Assembly (NCBI GenBank): GCA_003280295.1
Contig: QCFI01000012.1
Span: forward strand, 1 to 49,156
DNA from: Prochlorococcus sp. AG-363-C20
GTDB lineage: Bacteria; Cyanobacteriota; Cyanobacteriia; PCC-6307; Cyanobiaceae
DNA: 49,156 bases
Direction: 5' to 3'
Positions within the stretch are counted from its first letter, which is position 1. Each line of letters begins with the position of its first letter. The translations under genes were made by a program, and so were the position numbers. Shown here one piece after another: positions 38,310 to 47,877 of this stretch. Below the pieces are notes generated by a model. It did no database searches. It had not been told where the DNA came from and saw only the letters and a program-made list of their open reading frames with translations.

Positions 38310-39608
38310 ATGGGTGAGGTTGGCTTTTTGAATGCACCTCGTAGTGCATATTTGCATATACCTTTTTGTCATCGACGTTGTTTCTACTGCGACTTTGCTG
38401 TTGTTCCTCTAGGTGATAAATCTAGCGGGGCTGATAATAGTCCAGGGAGTTCATCTATAAAGTCCTATTTAAATCTCTTGCATAGAGAGATTTCATTAGT
38501 TCCTGAAGGACCACCATTGTCTACTGTTTATATAGGAGGGGGTACTCCTTCACTTTTAACTCCTTCCCAGATAGGCTCATTATTGACCCATCTTCAGGGT
38601 CGCTTTGGATTTCAAGATGGAGCCGAGATTAGCCTGGAAATAGATCCAGCAAGTTTTAATCAGAATCAGCTTAATGACTATCTTGAAGTAGGTGTTAACA
38701 GAGTAAGCCTTGGTGGTCAGAGCTTTAACGACAGTGTCCTTGAGCAACTTGGTAGGAGGCACAAATCTCAAGACTTACTTGAAGCATGTGGTTGGCTTAA
38801 TGATTTTTATAAACGTGGCAAACTTTCAACTTGGAGTTTGGATTTAATTCAATGTTTGCCAGGGCAAGATTTGCTTTCTTGGGAGGCAGAACTTTCATAT
38901 GCAATTGGAACCGCTGCTCCTCATCTATCTATTTATGAACTATCAATTGAACCTGGAACTGTTTTTTCTTTGCGAAAACGTCGTGGAGAACTTCGAGTCC
39001 CGGATGAGGATTTAGCAGTCGAGATTATGAGGTGTACTAGCTCAATGCTTGCAAAAGAAGGTTTTGCTCGTTATGAAATTTCTAATTATGCCTTGCCAGG
39101 ACATGCATCCCGTCATAACCGTGTTTATTGGAGCGGTTCAGGGTGGTGGGGATTTGGGCAAAGTGCAACTAGTGCACCTTGGGGGCAAAGGTTTTCGCGG
39201 CCTAGGACAAGAGACGCTTATAAACTTTGGGTTGAGCATCAGGAATGCAAAGGCTTAGAGCCTTCATTGGACTTCATTCAGGCAAGTCCAATGACACTTG
39301 ATGATCAATTAATTGTTGGTTTGCGTCGACGTGAGGGTGTTGATTTGATGTGCTTAGCAAAACGATGGGGTTGGGATCAAAAACAGAGGGAAAAATATTT
39401 GCATTCATTATGTTTGTTTTGGAGAGATGCAGTTAAAAGAGGTTGGTTACAAAAACAGGGCTGGAGATTTCAGTTGAGCGATCCTCTAGGGATGGAAATT
39501 AGTAACCAAGTTCTTGTTCAGATTCTCCATTGGTGGGATTCGTTGCCTGAGGATGCTGTTGCTTTATCCAGCTTTGCAGAGCTGCAACACAAAGCTGTCG
39601 ACCTTTAA
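38310..39608 (+). CDS. hemW: Radical SAM protein HemW (HemN-like)
   Basis: HemW is a heme-binding radical SAM relative of oxygen-independent coproporphyrinogen oxidase, implicated in heme delivery. The 432-aa protein has the 4Fe-4S motif [14 protein letters not shown] (Cys20, Cys24, Cys27), then [35 protein letters not shown], and the HemW C-terminal domain with [21 protein letters not shown]. Its last 36 codons overlap the convergent panB by 110 nt, including [16 protein letters not shown], which is near the conserved end of the family. ATG start. It faces away from the PIN/TRAM gene. Confidence 0.9.
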   Translation: MGEVGFLNAPRSAYLHIPFCHRRCFYCDFAVVPLGDKSSGADNSPGSSSIKSYLNLLHREISLVPEGPPLSTVYIGGGTPSLLTPSQIGSLLTHLQGRFGFQDGAEISLEIDPASFNQNQLNDYLEVGVNRVSLGGQSFNDSVLEQLGRRHKSQDLLEACGWLNDFYKRGKLSTWSLDLIQCLPGQDLLSWEAELSYAIGTAAPHLSIYELSIEPGTVFSLRKRRGELRVPDEDLAVEIMRCTSSMLAKEGFARYEISNYALPGHASRHNRVYWSGSGWWGFGQSATSAPWGQRFSRPRTRDAYKLWVEHQECKGLEPSLDFIQASPMTLDDQLIVGLRRREGVDLMCLAKRWGWDQKQREKYLHSLCLFWRDAVKRGWLQKQGWRFQLSDPLGMEISNQVLVQILHWWDSLPEDAVALSSFAELQHKAVDL

Positions 39609-40317
39609 TTAATGGCTTGCTAAATGGGGGTTGCTTGGATGAAAGTCCAAGGAGGTCTGCTGTAACGCGAACTTGACCATCGCAGTCATTGCCTGCACCA
39701 ATTCCAATTACTGGAATCCTTAATTTAGTTCGGAGATGACTAGCGAGTTTCCCAGGAACATGTTCAAGTACAAGACTAAAACAACCTGATTGCTCTAGTT
39801 GGAGGGCTTGGGAAATTATCCTCTCTTGGGTGATTTGATCTTCAGCTTGGCGACGATATCCGAGTTTATGTACTGATTGAGGTGTAAGCCCTAGATGGCC
39901 CATGACAGGAATTCCCATTCTTATAAGACGCTCAATGACAGCAAGTATTTCGGGCTCGGCACCTTCGATCTTTACAGCAGCGGCACATGAATTCTTCAAT
40001 AGGAAACCTGCTGCTGCAACTGCTTTGTCTTCCCCACATTGGTAGCTCAAAAATGGGAGGTCACAAATTACTAAAGGCTGATGATTTATAGGCTTCTCAA
40101 AACCTCTTTCGACAGCTTGAGTGTGATGAAGCATTTGTTCCAAGGTCACCGGGAGAGTTGTTGCATGACCAAGAATCACCATCCCAAGAGAATCCCCAAC
40201 CAGCACCACATCTGCCCCTGCAGCCTCCACCATTGCTGAAGAAAGACTGTCCCAAGCTGTTAAAACTGTGATAGATCTTCCTTCTTGTTTAAAGCGCAAT
40301 AATTCTGAGGGGAGCAT
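39499..40317 (-). CDS. panB: 3-methyl-2-oxobutanoate hydroxymethyltransferase
   Basis: PanB makes ketopantoate from 2-oxoisovalerate for pantothenate and CoA. The 272-aa TIM barrel shows the start [77 protein letters not shown] and [12 protein letters not shown], then [23 protein letters not shown]. All known metal and substrate positions appear kept. ATG start. The 110-nt overlap with hemW covers the last 36 codons, including [17 protein letters not shown] helix residues. It is divergent from the SRP RNA. Confidence 0.94.
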   Translation of the reverse strand: MLPSELLRFKQEGRSITVLTAWDSLSSAMVEAAGADVVLVGDSLGMVILGHATTLPVTLEQMLHHTQAVERGFEKPINHQPLVICDLPFLSYQCGEDKAVAAAGFLLKNSCAAAVKIEGAEPEILAVIERLIRMGIPVMGHLGLTPQSVHKLGYRRQAEDQITQERIISQALQLEQSGCFSLVLEHVPGKLASHLRTKLRIPVIGIGAGNDCDGQVRVTADLLGLSSKQPPFSKPLIKGRQLCVAALQSWIKQQHPQATNPTNGESEQELGY

Positions 40318-40347
40318 CTTTTTAGATAGTCCCTAAGTATCCATTGC

Positions 40348-40353
40348 TAAAAT
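40348..40353 (+). promoter_or_regulatory. Possible -10 element of the SRP RNA gene
   Basis: TAAAAT lies 7 nt before the estimated RNA start at about 40361. No good -35 is visible at the right spacing, so this is a tentative -10 call only. Confidence 0.35.
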
Positions 40354-40360
40354 CTAATTG

Positions 40361-40456
40361 ACTCGGACCCATGCGGCTTTGACTCCTAAATCTGGTCAGG
40401 ACCGGAAGGTAGCAGCCACAAGGGATGCTCGTAGCAGGCGTGGACTCCGGGTCACC
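40361..40456 (+). ncRNA. ffs: Signal recognition particle RNA (4.5S type)
   Basis: The core GGTCAGGACCGGAAGGTAGC is the universally conserved domain IV with GGAA tetraloop and asymmetric A-rich loops that bind Ffh. The ends pair (GACCC at 40366-40370 with GGGTC at 40449-40453). It is about 96 nt, the small bacterial type. It reads rightwards, tail to tail with ftsZ, and the exact ends are estimated from pairing. Confidence 0.93.
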
Positions 40457-40472
40457 CAAAAACAATTGCTTA

Positions 40473-41597
40473 TTAGCTATCCTCATCCTTTCTAATTTGT
40501 CGAAGTCGTAAGAAGTCAGGGATACCAGGTCCAGGTTCTTTAACTTCTGTCTGACTGTAAACGGATTTAGTTGTCATTTTGTTGCGTGATTTTGGATTGC
40601 GATAAGGTTGATTACTTTCAAATCCAGTAGCAATAACAGTTACCTGAATTTCGCCTTCAAGTTTCTCATCAATTACCGCTCCAACAATTATGTTTGCATC
40701 AGGGTCAACTACTTCGTAGATAACTTCTGATGCGGATGTCATATCTTCAAGCGTCATATCTTTCCCCCCACTGATATTGATTACGCATCCTTTTGCTCCG
40801 TCTATTCTTCCGGCTTCAAGTAGAGGGCTATTGATGGCTGCTTGAGCTGCTTCTATTGATCTAGATCTACCTGACCCAAGACCGATCCCAAGTAGGGCGG
40901 TGCCCGCTTCAGTCATTACTGAACGAACGTCTGCGAAATCTACGTTTACAAGTCCAGGGCAGGTGATGATATCGCTTATACCTTTGACTCCCATACGGAG
41001 GACATCGTCTGCATTACGGAATGCTTCTCTTAATGGCGCCCCAGCAATTACATCTTTTAAACGGTCATTAGGAATAACAATCAAGGTGTCCACATTTTCT
41101 GCTAAGCGCGAGATCCCTTCATCAGCTTGTCTCATTCGACGTCGTCCTTCAAAGCTAAAGGGCTTTGTGACAATGCCAACAGTAAGCGCACCACTCTCTT
41201 TGGCGACTTCTGCTACTACAGGAGCCGCACCAGTACCTGTTCCACCACCCATTCCTGCAGCAATAAAGACTAAGTCTGAGCCTTGCAGGGCTTCTTGTAG
41301 TTCAGCACGGGACTCTTCAGCCGCTTTTTGCCCGATGCTTGGATTTCCACCTGCTCCTAAGCCTCTAGTGAGGGTTTGACCCAGTTGCAATCTGTTTTGG
41401 GCTTGGGATTCAATAAGGGCTTGTGCATCGGTATTTAGAACTCGATAAGCGACACCTTCTAGATCGCTAAGGATCATCCCGTTGACGGCGTTGCTCCCCC
41501 CACCGCCTACTCCAATGACTTCTATTCGAGCTGATTGGCTTGGACTGATCCCGTCCATCCTCATCAACCCGGAGTTGTTTCCGCTACCCATCTCCAT
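40473..41597 (-). CDS. ftsZ: Cell division GTPase FtsZ
   Basis: FtsZ polymerises into the Z-ring. The 374-aa protein has [18 protein letters not shown], the tubulin signature [35 protein letters not shown] (T7 loop) and the beta domain through VIATGFE. The extreme C-terminus ends [16 protein letters not shown], carrying a short conserved tail. Two close ATG starts exist (41597 and 41591). Divergent from nothing nearby; the J-domain gene lies upstream on the same strand with 168 nt between, where its promoter is expected. Confidence 0.97.
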   Translation of the reverse strand: MEMGSGNNSGLMRMDGISPSQSARIEVIGVGGGGSNAVNGMILSDLEGVAYRVLNTDAQALIESQAQNRLQLGQTLTRGLGAGGNPSIGQKAAEESRAELQEALQGSDLVFIAAGMGGGTGTGAAPVVAEVAKESGALTVGIVTKPFSFEGRRRMRQADEGISRLAENVDTLIVIPNDRLKDVIAGAPLREAFRNADDVLRMGVKGISDIITCPGLVNVDFADVRSVMTEAGTALLGIGLGSGRSRSIEAAQAAINSPLLEAGRIDGAKGCVINISGGKDMTLEDMTSASEVIYEVVDPDANIIVGAVIDEKLEGEIQVTVIATGFESNQPYRNPKSRNKMTTKSVYSQTEVKEPGPGIPDFLRLRQIRKDEDS

Positions 41598-41765
41598 ACT
41601 CAGGTGTAAGCACGTAGTTTTGGTGCATTATGTACTCACGATAGTCTTCTGTTGAGATTTTCAAAAATTTGTCTTTGTTTTCGAAGCTAGAAAATACAGA
41701 TAAATTAATTTCCTTTTTTGATCTTTTTTCTCGAAAGACCAGTCGTTATAGGGACTTAGCGATTA

Positions 41766-42155
41766 TTAAAAAAAAGCATTTATCAAAAAAAACATGAAGC
41801 AGGCAATTAATAGGATTAGAAACTTTTCTGCAGAGTTAAAAACATTTTCATTATTGTTTGTCCTGCTTTGGGCCTTTTCTGAGAAGCCCGAAGTCTCTTT
41901 TTGGCTAAATTCTTTAATCTCAAATCCTGGTCGGCCAGCTATTTCCCATTCAAATCGCTTTTTAGGGTCATTTAGCACTAAATATGCTTCGTTGATCCAT
42001 TTGAAGCGTTCCTCGGCATTTTTACTGTTCTTATTTAAATCAGGATGCCATCGTTTAGCTTCTTTTTTAAAGGCCTTTTTGACTTGCTCAGAATTGCTGC
42101 CAGGAGAGAGCCCTAGTAATGACCAATATGTAAAAGTTCCTGTTGACGAAGTCAT
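41766..42155 (-). CDS. Membrane-anchored J-domain protein
   Basis: The 129-aa protein has a J-domain (about 9-70: YWSLLGLSPGSNSEQVKKAF, KRWHPDLN with the HPD motif at 37-39, NEAYLVLNDPKKRFEWE), a polar linker and one C-terminal membrane helix (about 109-127, KFLILLIACFMFFLINAFF). It would stimulate a DnaK-type Hsp70 at a membrane. It lacks the Gly/Phe and zinc regions of DnaJ. ATG start. It sits between ftsQ and ftsZ in the division cluster, a position that may or may not matter. The TM helix is unusual for a protein this short. Confidence 0.85.
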   Translation of the reverse strand: MTSSTGTFTYWSLLGLSPGSNSEQVKKAFKKEAKRWHPDLNKNSKNAEERFKWINEAYLVLNDPKKRFEWEIAGRPGFEIKEFSQKETSGFSEKAQSRTNNNENVFNSAEKFLILLIACFMFFLINAFF

Positions 42156-42372
42156 CTGTTACAGATTCTAGAATTGATAATTACATTATCGATATCAATA
42201 AAGTGCCTTCTTTGCCAGCCTTATCTGTCTAATTGTTTCTTTTAGTATTAAATGTATTTCTAAGAACCGAATCCAATTCTTTTTAGATTGGTCTGTCCAA
42301 TTAAACTTTCTTAAAAATGCAATCAAATTACTAATATTGGGGTAGATTTAGTTGAATATTGCTGGTGTATAA

Positions 42373-43191
42373 TTAATTGCTTGGCATCTGTAATTCGGGT
42401 TTTGAAGGATCTCTTATATCTAAGGTTGTACCTGCTTTATTTATTAACTTAGATGGTAAATTTTTACTTAGTTGATTTAATGCTTTTATTTGCTCTTTAA
42501 TGTAAAAGCTGTTCGAGCCAAGATGGATTGATTCAAAAATTTCTGTTTCTAGGCTTAATTCACCATTAGGGCTCACAGTTATTTTCTTGAGAGGACTTCC
42601 AAGCTTCTCATCATTATCAAGGATGATTGAGATCAAATTTCGATGGCTAGCCATCCATCCTTCAACGTAGATTTTTTTTCGGGGAAGTTCAGTCTGATTT
42701 GCCATTTTTATAGGCATCCAATCTCCATTACTATCAAGCATTCCTTGCTCCTTTCCTTTTGCTCCTCTTCGATTTGCGAAAGCAATTGGTTTTCTTTCTT
42801 TAAGTTCTATCTCTAGCCTGGGTGGGATAAGTCTCCGACGAATTTGAACATTCATGATTGGGAGCTCTTTAATTAGACTGATTTCAAGCTGTTCTGGATT
42901 AATTGCAAATAGTGGCTTTGGCAAGTTCAAATTAGAGGCCATGATAATTGTATTTGCCTGAATTTTATTACTTCCTTTTACATAAATCTGTTCAACATCT
43001 ATAGAGCTCCAACCATTGTTTATTACCAATAAAACTAGTAAATATGTAATGGCACTAAATATTAGAAAACGCCAAAGTAATATTAGTTGTTGATTACGCC
43101 GCTCTAAACGGAGTCTGCGGCGTTTTTCAACCCTGTGGTTTTTTTTAAAGGGGCGAGAAGATGACTTTTTGTCCTTACTCGAATTTTTCAC
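42373..43191 (-). CDS. ftsQ: Cell division protein FtsQ (POTRA domain)
   Basis: FtsQ links the divisome parts in the periplasm. I start at GTG 43191, a 4-nt overlap (GTGA) with the upstream gene, giving 272 aa; the ATG at 43230 would overlap by 43 nt. The protein has a basic cytoplasmic tail (residues 10-35, with RVEKRRRLRLERR), one membrane helix (about 37-57), a POTRA domain (about 64-135: VEQIYVKGSNKIQANTI, LPIMNVQIRRRLIPPRLEIELKERKP) and a beta domain. This is the standard cyanobacterial FtsQ layout. It is followed by the J-domain gene. Confidence 0.87.
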   Translation of the reverse strand: MKNSSKDKKSSSRPFKKNHRVEKRRRLRLERRNQQLILLWRFLIFSAITYLLVLLVINNGWSSIDVEQIYVKGSNKIQANTIIMASNLNLPKPLFAINPEQLEISLIKELPIMNVQIRRRLIPPRLEIELKERKPIAFANRRGAKGKEQGMLDSNGDWMPIKMANQTELPRKKIYVEGWMASHRNLISIILDNDEKLGSPLKKITVSPNGELSLETEIFESIHLGSNSFYIKEQIKALNQLSKNLPSKLINKAGTTLDIRDPSKPELQMPSN

Positions 43192-43598
43192 AAATCGCAG
43201 CGTGCCTTTTCCATGAGTTGATCCATCCATTCTCGTGCTTGTTCAGCATCTGAAAATGGCACATCCATTTCCTTCCCATTTCCAATAAGTCTTAAACGGC
43301 AACGTCCTTGTGATTCAGATGTTAATGGGGCCTCACCAGAAGTCAGTGCCATTAATTCCAAAAGCTCTAATTGTTTTATTTCAAAGATATCTTGCTCTTT
43401 AAATTTACCGGCTTCAAAGGTACTCCAGCTGAAAATCCCTTCTTTAAGGCGAGCAGCACCGGACCCATCAAGTTTGGAAAGCTCAGCGCCTTTTGCCCAA
43501 AATAGAAAAAGATTTTGTCTTCGCCTCTCTAACCAACCAAGTGCGGTTAAAAGAATAAAGACAAGTAGAAGTGGGAACCAAAGTAGACCGTGAATCAT
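43188..43598 (-). CDS. Conserved-looking membrane protein between ddl and ftsQ, unknown function
   Basis: From ATG 43598 the 136-aa protein has one N-terminal membrane helix (about 3-22, HGLLWFPLLLVFILLTALGWL), a basic stretch ERRRQNLFLFWAKGAELSKLD and a soluble domain with IKQLELLELMALTSGE and CRLRLIGNGKEMDVPF, followed by an amphipathic helix EQAREWMDQLMEKA. A longer frame from TTG 43664 overlaps ddl by 20 nt and is less likely. It overlaps ftsQ by 4 nt (GTGA), so it is translationally coupled to division. The family is not recognised by name. Confidence 0.78.
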   Translation of the reverse strand: MIHGLLWFPLLLVFILLTALGWLERRRQNLFLFWAKGAELSKLDGSGAARLKEGIFSWSTFEAGKFKEQDIFEIKQLELLELMALTSGEAPLTSESQGRCRLRLIGNGKEMDVPFSDAEQAREWMDQLMEKARCDL

Positions 43599-43644
43599 TG
43601 GAGGCCTAGGAAGAATGTTTTCAATAAATGGAGGTTGACGTAAT

Positions 43645-44706
43645 TTATTCTCTAGCTGTTTCAACTAGTTTTGCTACAAGTTGTTCGAGAGTTACACCTG
43701 TAGCTTCCCAAAGCATTGGATACATACTCTGATCAGTAAAACCAGGCAAAGTGTTTATTTCATTTATCCAAAGGTCATCTGTTTCTTCTTTATAGAAGAA
43801 ATCAACTCTTGCCATACCCTTTGCAGTAATAGCATTACATGCTTGCAAAGTTAATTTCTGAACTCTTGTTTTTACCTTGTCTGGGACAGGTGCTGGAATA
43901 AGTGTTTGGCTTGAATTATGAGCGTATTTAGTCTTGTAGTCGTACCAATCAGCATCAAAGCGTATCTCTCCTACAGGGGATGCTTTTAGCTCTTGTGTGC
44001 CAAGAACTGCACATTCCAGTTCTTTAGCTATAACTGATTTCTCAATAACTATTCTTTGATCAAGTTCTGCCGCAAGATTTAGTCCTTTTAGTAGCGCTTC
44101 TTGGTTAAGAGCCTTGCTTATCCCAAACGAAGAGCCTAGGTTTGCTGGTTTTACAAAACAAGGGTACCCAATTTGTGCCTCCAGTTTTTTGATGAGTTTT
44201 GTTCTTGAACTTTCTTTTATTAGTTCCGATACATTTGCAGGGATGTAGGGAACTTGTGGCAATCCTGCTGAAGAAAATGCTGCCTTCATTGCCAATTTGT
44301 CCATTCCCATCGCTGAGGCTAGTACTCCAGAGCCAACAAAAGGTTTGCCTATTAGTTGGAATAGTCCTTGAATTGTTCCATCTTCACCATTTGGACCATG
44401 TAGAACTGGATACCAGATTTCTATAAATTCGCTGCCTTCTGGGAAGCCCTGAAATCCCGAGGTCGTTTCTATTAATGGCAACTCTTTTTCGTTAAGTGCG
44501 CATCCTTTTTTTAAGGCTTTTCTGGCTATTTCATCAGGCCACCAACGACCCTTGAGATCAATGTATATGGACGTAACCTTGTAACGAGTGGCATTAATCC
44601 CACGCTTTAAGGCCCCAATGACAGTTGTTGCTGATTTGATGGAGACGTCATGTTCTCTTGAGGCGCCACCGAAAACCACGCCTACAAAAGTGCTAGATGA
44701 AGGCAT
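43645..44706 (-). CDS. ddl: D-alanine-D-alanine ligase
   Basis: Ddl makes the D-Ala-D-Ala dipeptide for peptidoglycan. The 353-aa ATP-grasp protein has [14 protein letters not shown] at the start, [63 protein letters not shown] and [16 protein letters not shown]. All substrate and metal residues appear present. Length is normal. ATG start. It is upstream of the unknown and ftsQ, the usual cyanobacterial part of the dcw cluster (murC/murB are not in the window). Confidence 0.95.
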   Translation of the reverse strand: MPSSSTFVGVVFGGASREHDVSIKSATTVIGALKRGINATRYKVTSIYIDLKGRWWPDEIARKALKKGCALNEKELPLIETTSGFQGFPEGSEFIEIWYPVLHGPNGEDGTIQGLFQLIGKPFVGSGVLASAMGMDKLAMKAAFSSAGLPQVPYIPANVSELIKESSRTKLIKKLEAQIGYPCFVKPANLGSSFGISKALNQEALLKGLNLAAELDQRIVIEKSVIAKELECAVLGTQELKASPVGEIRFDADWYDYKTKYAHNSSQTLIPAPVPDKVKTRVQKLTLQACNAITAKGMARVDFFYKEETDDLWINEINTLPGFTDQSMYPMLWEATGVTLEQLVAKLVETARE

Positions 44707-44763
44707 GGAATTGTTGCTGAATCTTTCTTATACAAATCAAATTTATCAGTGCAGATAAAAAAA

Positions 44764-46164
44764 TCATCTCAATGGGATTCCTCCTAAAGAGAATGAACGT
44801 ACTTCTTTGATCTTTAGTGAAACAAGTTCTCCAGGCTGGTAAACATAACCTTGAGGCCCTGTATCTGGAAAAAAGGTAAGCCTATTTGTTCGGGTGCGCC
44901 CTACAAGTTGTTGTGGGTCTTTGGGATTGGTTCCTTCCACAAGAACTTCTTCTACACAGTCTTTGTAACGTTCATTCCTTTTCTTTGCTGTTATTTCTAT
45001 TAGAGAATTAAGTTCTTTAAGACGCTCTACTTTTATTTTTTCTGGAAGTTGATTTGGCCAATTTGCAGCAGGTGTATTAGGACGTGGAGAATAAGCAGCA
45101 GTGTTTACTTGATCAAATTCTATTTCTTTGATAATTGAGAGGGTTTTTTGGAATTGCTTATCAGTTTCACCAGGAAATGCAACTATTACATCTGCACTAA
45201 TTGAAGAATGTGGAATTTGTTTTCTTATTCCTTCGATTATTCGTTTATATCTTTCAATTGTATAACCTCTACACATTAATTTGAGGATTTGATTGTCCCC
45301 ACTTTGAAATGGGATGTGAAAGTGTTCGCACACTTTATTTAGTTCAGAGCAAGCTTCGATTAAACGATTTGTGAAATACCTAGGGTGACTTGTGGCAAAA
45401 CGAATGCGTTCGATGCCTTCTACATCATGAATGTAATGAAGGAGGTCGGTTAATGTATTTTTGCGACGTCCCTCTTTTGAAATGCCTTCTAAATCTCTGC
45501 CATAGGCATCTATATTTTGGCCAAGAAGAGTGACTTCTTTGTACCCTAATGAAGCGAGTTTCTCTATTTCTAGGCGAATTGCGTGTGGAGTCCTTGATTG
45601 TTCTTTCCCTCTGACTGAAGGTACTACGCAATAGCTACAGCGTTCATTGCATCCATATATGACATTTACCCAAGCGCAGACTTTGCTTTCTCTTCGTGCG
45701 GTGGTGAGATCTTCGAGGATGTAATTTTCTTCTGTTGCTACAACTTGTTGCCCATTGTCGACTTGATTTAAAAGCGTTTCTAAACGATTAGCATGTTGAG
45801 GTCCCATAACCAGATCGATTTCAGGGACTCTTCTAAGCAATGATTCCCCTTCTTGTTGTGCTACGCACCCCGCAAGTATGAGTTTTAGGTGAGGCAAAAT
45901 TTCTTTTCTTTTCGCTTGGCGCCCTAAATAGCTATATACCTTTTGTTCTGCGTTGTCACGGATGGAGCAGGTGTTGTAAACGACTAAATCAGCTTCTAAT
46001 TCTGTGATGGCTTTCTGGTATCCCATCTTTTCAAGAATGCCTGCCATGCGCTCCGAATCGGCTTTGTTCATTTGGCAGCCGAAAGTTGTAATCCAATAAC
46101 TGCCTCGATTATTTTCAGTAACTAAAGACTTTGTGTTTGTTGAAGTTGTGGGGATTGCGATCAC
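44764..46164 (-). CDS. miaB: tRNA-2-methylthio-N6-dimethylallyladenosine synthase MiaB
   Basis: MiaB adds a methylthio group to i6A37 of tRNAs. The 466-aa radical SAM protein has the auxiliary-cluster domain ([17 protein letters not shown] with Cys30, [21 protein letters not shown]), the radical SAM motif [13 protein letters not shown], then [15 protein letters not shown] ([11 protein letters not shown]) and the C-terminal TRAM domain ([12 protein letters not shown]). The start is GTG 46164. It is downstream of tRNA-His on the same strand and 58 nt before ddl. Confidence 0.95.
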   Translation of the reverse strand: MIAIPTTSTNTKSLVTENNRGSYWITTFGCQMNKADSERMAGILEKMGYQKAITELEADLVVYNTCSIRDNAEQKVYSYLGRQAKRKEILPHLKLILAGCVAQQEGESLLRRVPEIDLVMGPQHANRLETLLNQVDNGQQVVATEENYILEDLTTARRESKVCAWVNVIYGCNERCSYCVVPSVRGKEQSRTPHAIRLEIEKLASLGYKEVTLLGQNIDAYGRDLEGISKEGRRKNTLTDLLHYIHDVEGIERIRFATSHPRYFTNRLIEACSELNKVCEHFHIPFQSGDNQILKLMCRGYTIERYKRIIEGIRKQIPHSSISADVIVAFPGETDKQFQKTLSIIKEIEFDQVNTAAYSPRPNTPAANWPNQLPEKIKVERLKELNSLIEITAKKRNERYKDCVEEVLVEGTNPKDPQQLVGRTRTNRLTFFPDTGPQGYVYQPGELVSLKIKEVRSFSLGGIPLR

Positions 46165-46278
46165 GATGTGAGTTAAGTCAAAGGGACTGTATTGATCACA
46201 TGAAGTCTTTCAATGTCTGATTTTGAAAGAGCTAGCATTTTGAGGAAGACTGAAACCCTAGAGAATCTTTGTTTTGAG

Positions 46279-46352
46279 GGCGAGCGAGGGGATTCGAACC
46301 CCCGAATAGCGGCGCCACAAGCCGCTGCCTTAACCACTTGGCGACGCCCGCC
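46279..46352 (-). tRNA. trnH: tRNA-His, anticodon GTG
   Basis: On the minus strand the cloverleaf starts with G-1 then GCGGGCG pairing with CGCTCGC and a discriminator C, the His-specific combination. The anticodon loop TTGTGGC between GCGGC/GCCGC gives anticodon GTG. The T arm GGGGG-TTCGAAT-CCCCT has one G-U pair. CCA is not encoded. Confidence 0.96.
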
Positions 46353-46593
46353 GCGTCGTTATGAATTTACCAATTCGTCTGCAATTTAATCTGAAATATG
46401 TTTCTGGAAAAATTTGGTACTTCTTTGAAGGGCTTCTAGGAGATGGAATTTTGTATCTTTAGCTTTTATTTCTTCCTGTAGCTTTAAGCAACTTTTTCTT
46501 AAATCCGATTTATACGGTTGAATTATTTTCTCAAACTTTGCTAATCCCAGTTCTTCCTAAAAATTCAATGCTTTTTTATAAGTGAGCTTTCCA

Positions 46594-47877
46594 ATGAAAT
46601 TGCAGGAAGGGAAATGCTTGGATGTTTGGATCCCACGGGGACTGGTTAGCAGTGGAGCTGAAATTTTGTCGGCTTTTACTAGTGCTGAAGGTCTGTGTGC
46701 TCTGAGCCTCAGTTGGGAGGGAGATCAAATCACTAATCTTCAACCTATTCAAACTGAACCTGTATCTTCTTTGAAGATGCTTCTCCCTAGATTTGCAGAA
46801 CCACATGCTCATATTGATAAGGCATTCACTTGGAGAGAAGCCCCTAACTTGAATGGAAATTACCAAGAGGCTCTTGAGACAAATCTAAATGAGCAAAGGA
46901 AACGTACGCTTCAAGCTGTTTATTTAAGGGCAGAGCGCTCCTTATCTCTTGCTGTTAAAAACGGATATAGAGCAATACGAAGTCATGTCGATAGTTTTGG
47001 ATCTTGTACTGATCAAAATTGGGAGGCTTTGCTTGACCTTAGGAGTAAATGGAACTCTTTAATTGAATTGCAGTTGGTAGCTTTAGTCCCTTTGGAATAT
47101 TGGAGTACAGAACAAGGAAAAGATCTAGCTGTTGGTATTTCTGCAGTTGGGGGACTTTTGGGAGGTGTGCTTGTCCCACCTTTTGACAGAAAAGTCTCTA
47201 GGAACTTGTTAATTCAGATGTTTAAGCTTGCAAATCAATTGGGTTGTGGAATTGATCTTCATATAGATGAATCGCAAATGCAACCTGCAGCAGGTTTGTC
47301 TCTGTTAGTTCAAGTACTTGATCATATCGAGTTAGATGTCCCATTGACTTGCAGTCATTCAAGCAGTATGGGGCTTCTACCTTCTAGGGATTTGAGATAT
47401 TTAGCTGAGCGCTTGGCGCGCCATCAAGTGAAAGTTGTTGCGTTACCTCTTACTAATGCATGGTTACTAGGCCGTAAGGAAAGAACAACACCTGTTCAGA
47501 GGCCTATCGCACCTATCTCTCAGCTTCAAGAGGCTGGGGTCACAGTTGCTGTAGGCGGTGATAACGTGCAGGATCCTTGGTTCCCTTTAGGTAATTTTGA
47601 CCCTATTGCTTTGATGTCATTGTCGTTGCCGATTGCCCAGTTGGCTCCATGGAAGCGTTTAGGACTCGCACCTTTTACAACTTCTGCAGCAGCAGTTATG
47701 AATTTGGAATGGGATGGGATTATTCAAATAGGTTGTCCCGCGGACTTTGTTTTATTAGATGCAAATAGTTGGTCAGAGGCTCTCTCCTCACCTCCAAGTA
47801 GGGAAGTAATGATTAATGGTTCTTGGATAGCCAATAGGAGTGAGTCGAAAAATAATTTAATTGAGTTTTTGGGTTAA
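46594..47877 (+). CDS. CodA-like amidohydrolase (cytosine deaminase superfamily member)
   Basis: The 427-aa protein (ATG 46594; a GTG 12 nt earlier is possible) is a metal-dependent TIM-barrel amidohydrolase. Metal motifs are AEPHAHIDKAF (His71, His73), HVDSFG, LHIDESQMQPA, CSHSSSMG and GGDNVQDPWFPLG. The last matches the CodA pattern D-N/D-V-x-DPWxPLG as I recall it. The substrate cannot be called cytosine for certain; other cyclic amides or N-heterocycles are possible. The stop TAA shares one base with the ATG of the next gene, an FAD oxidase, so the two are coupled. Confidence 0.8.
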   Translation: MKLQEGKCLDVWIPRGLVSSGAEILSAFTSAEGLCALSLSWEGDQITNLQPIQTEPVSSLKMLLPRFAEPHAHIDKAFTWREAPNLNGNYQEALETNLNEQRKRTLQAVYLRAERSLSLAVKNGYRAIRSHVDSFGSCTDQNWEALLDLRSKWNSLIELQLVALVPLEYWSTEQGKDLAVGISAVGGLLGGVLVPPFDRKVSRNLLIQMFKLANQLGCGIDLHIDESQMQPAAGLSLLVQVLDHIELDVPLTCSHSSSMGLLPSRDLRYLAERLARHQVKVVALPLTNAWLLGRKERTTPVQRPIAPISQLQEAGVTVAVGGDNVQDPWFPLGNFDPIALMSLSLPIAQLAPWKRLGLAPFTTSAAAVMNLEWDGIIQIGCPADFVLLDANSWSEALSSPPSREVMINGSWIANRSESKNNLIEFLG

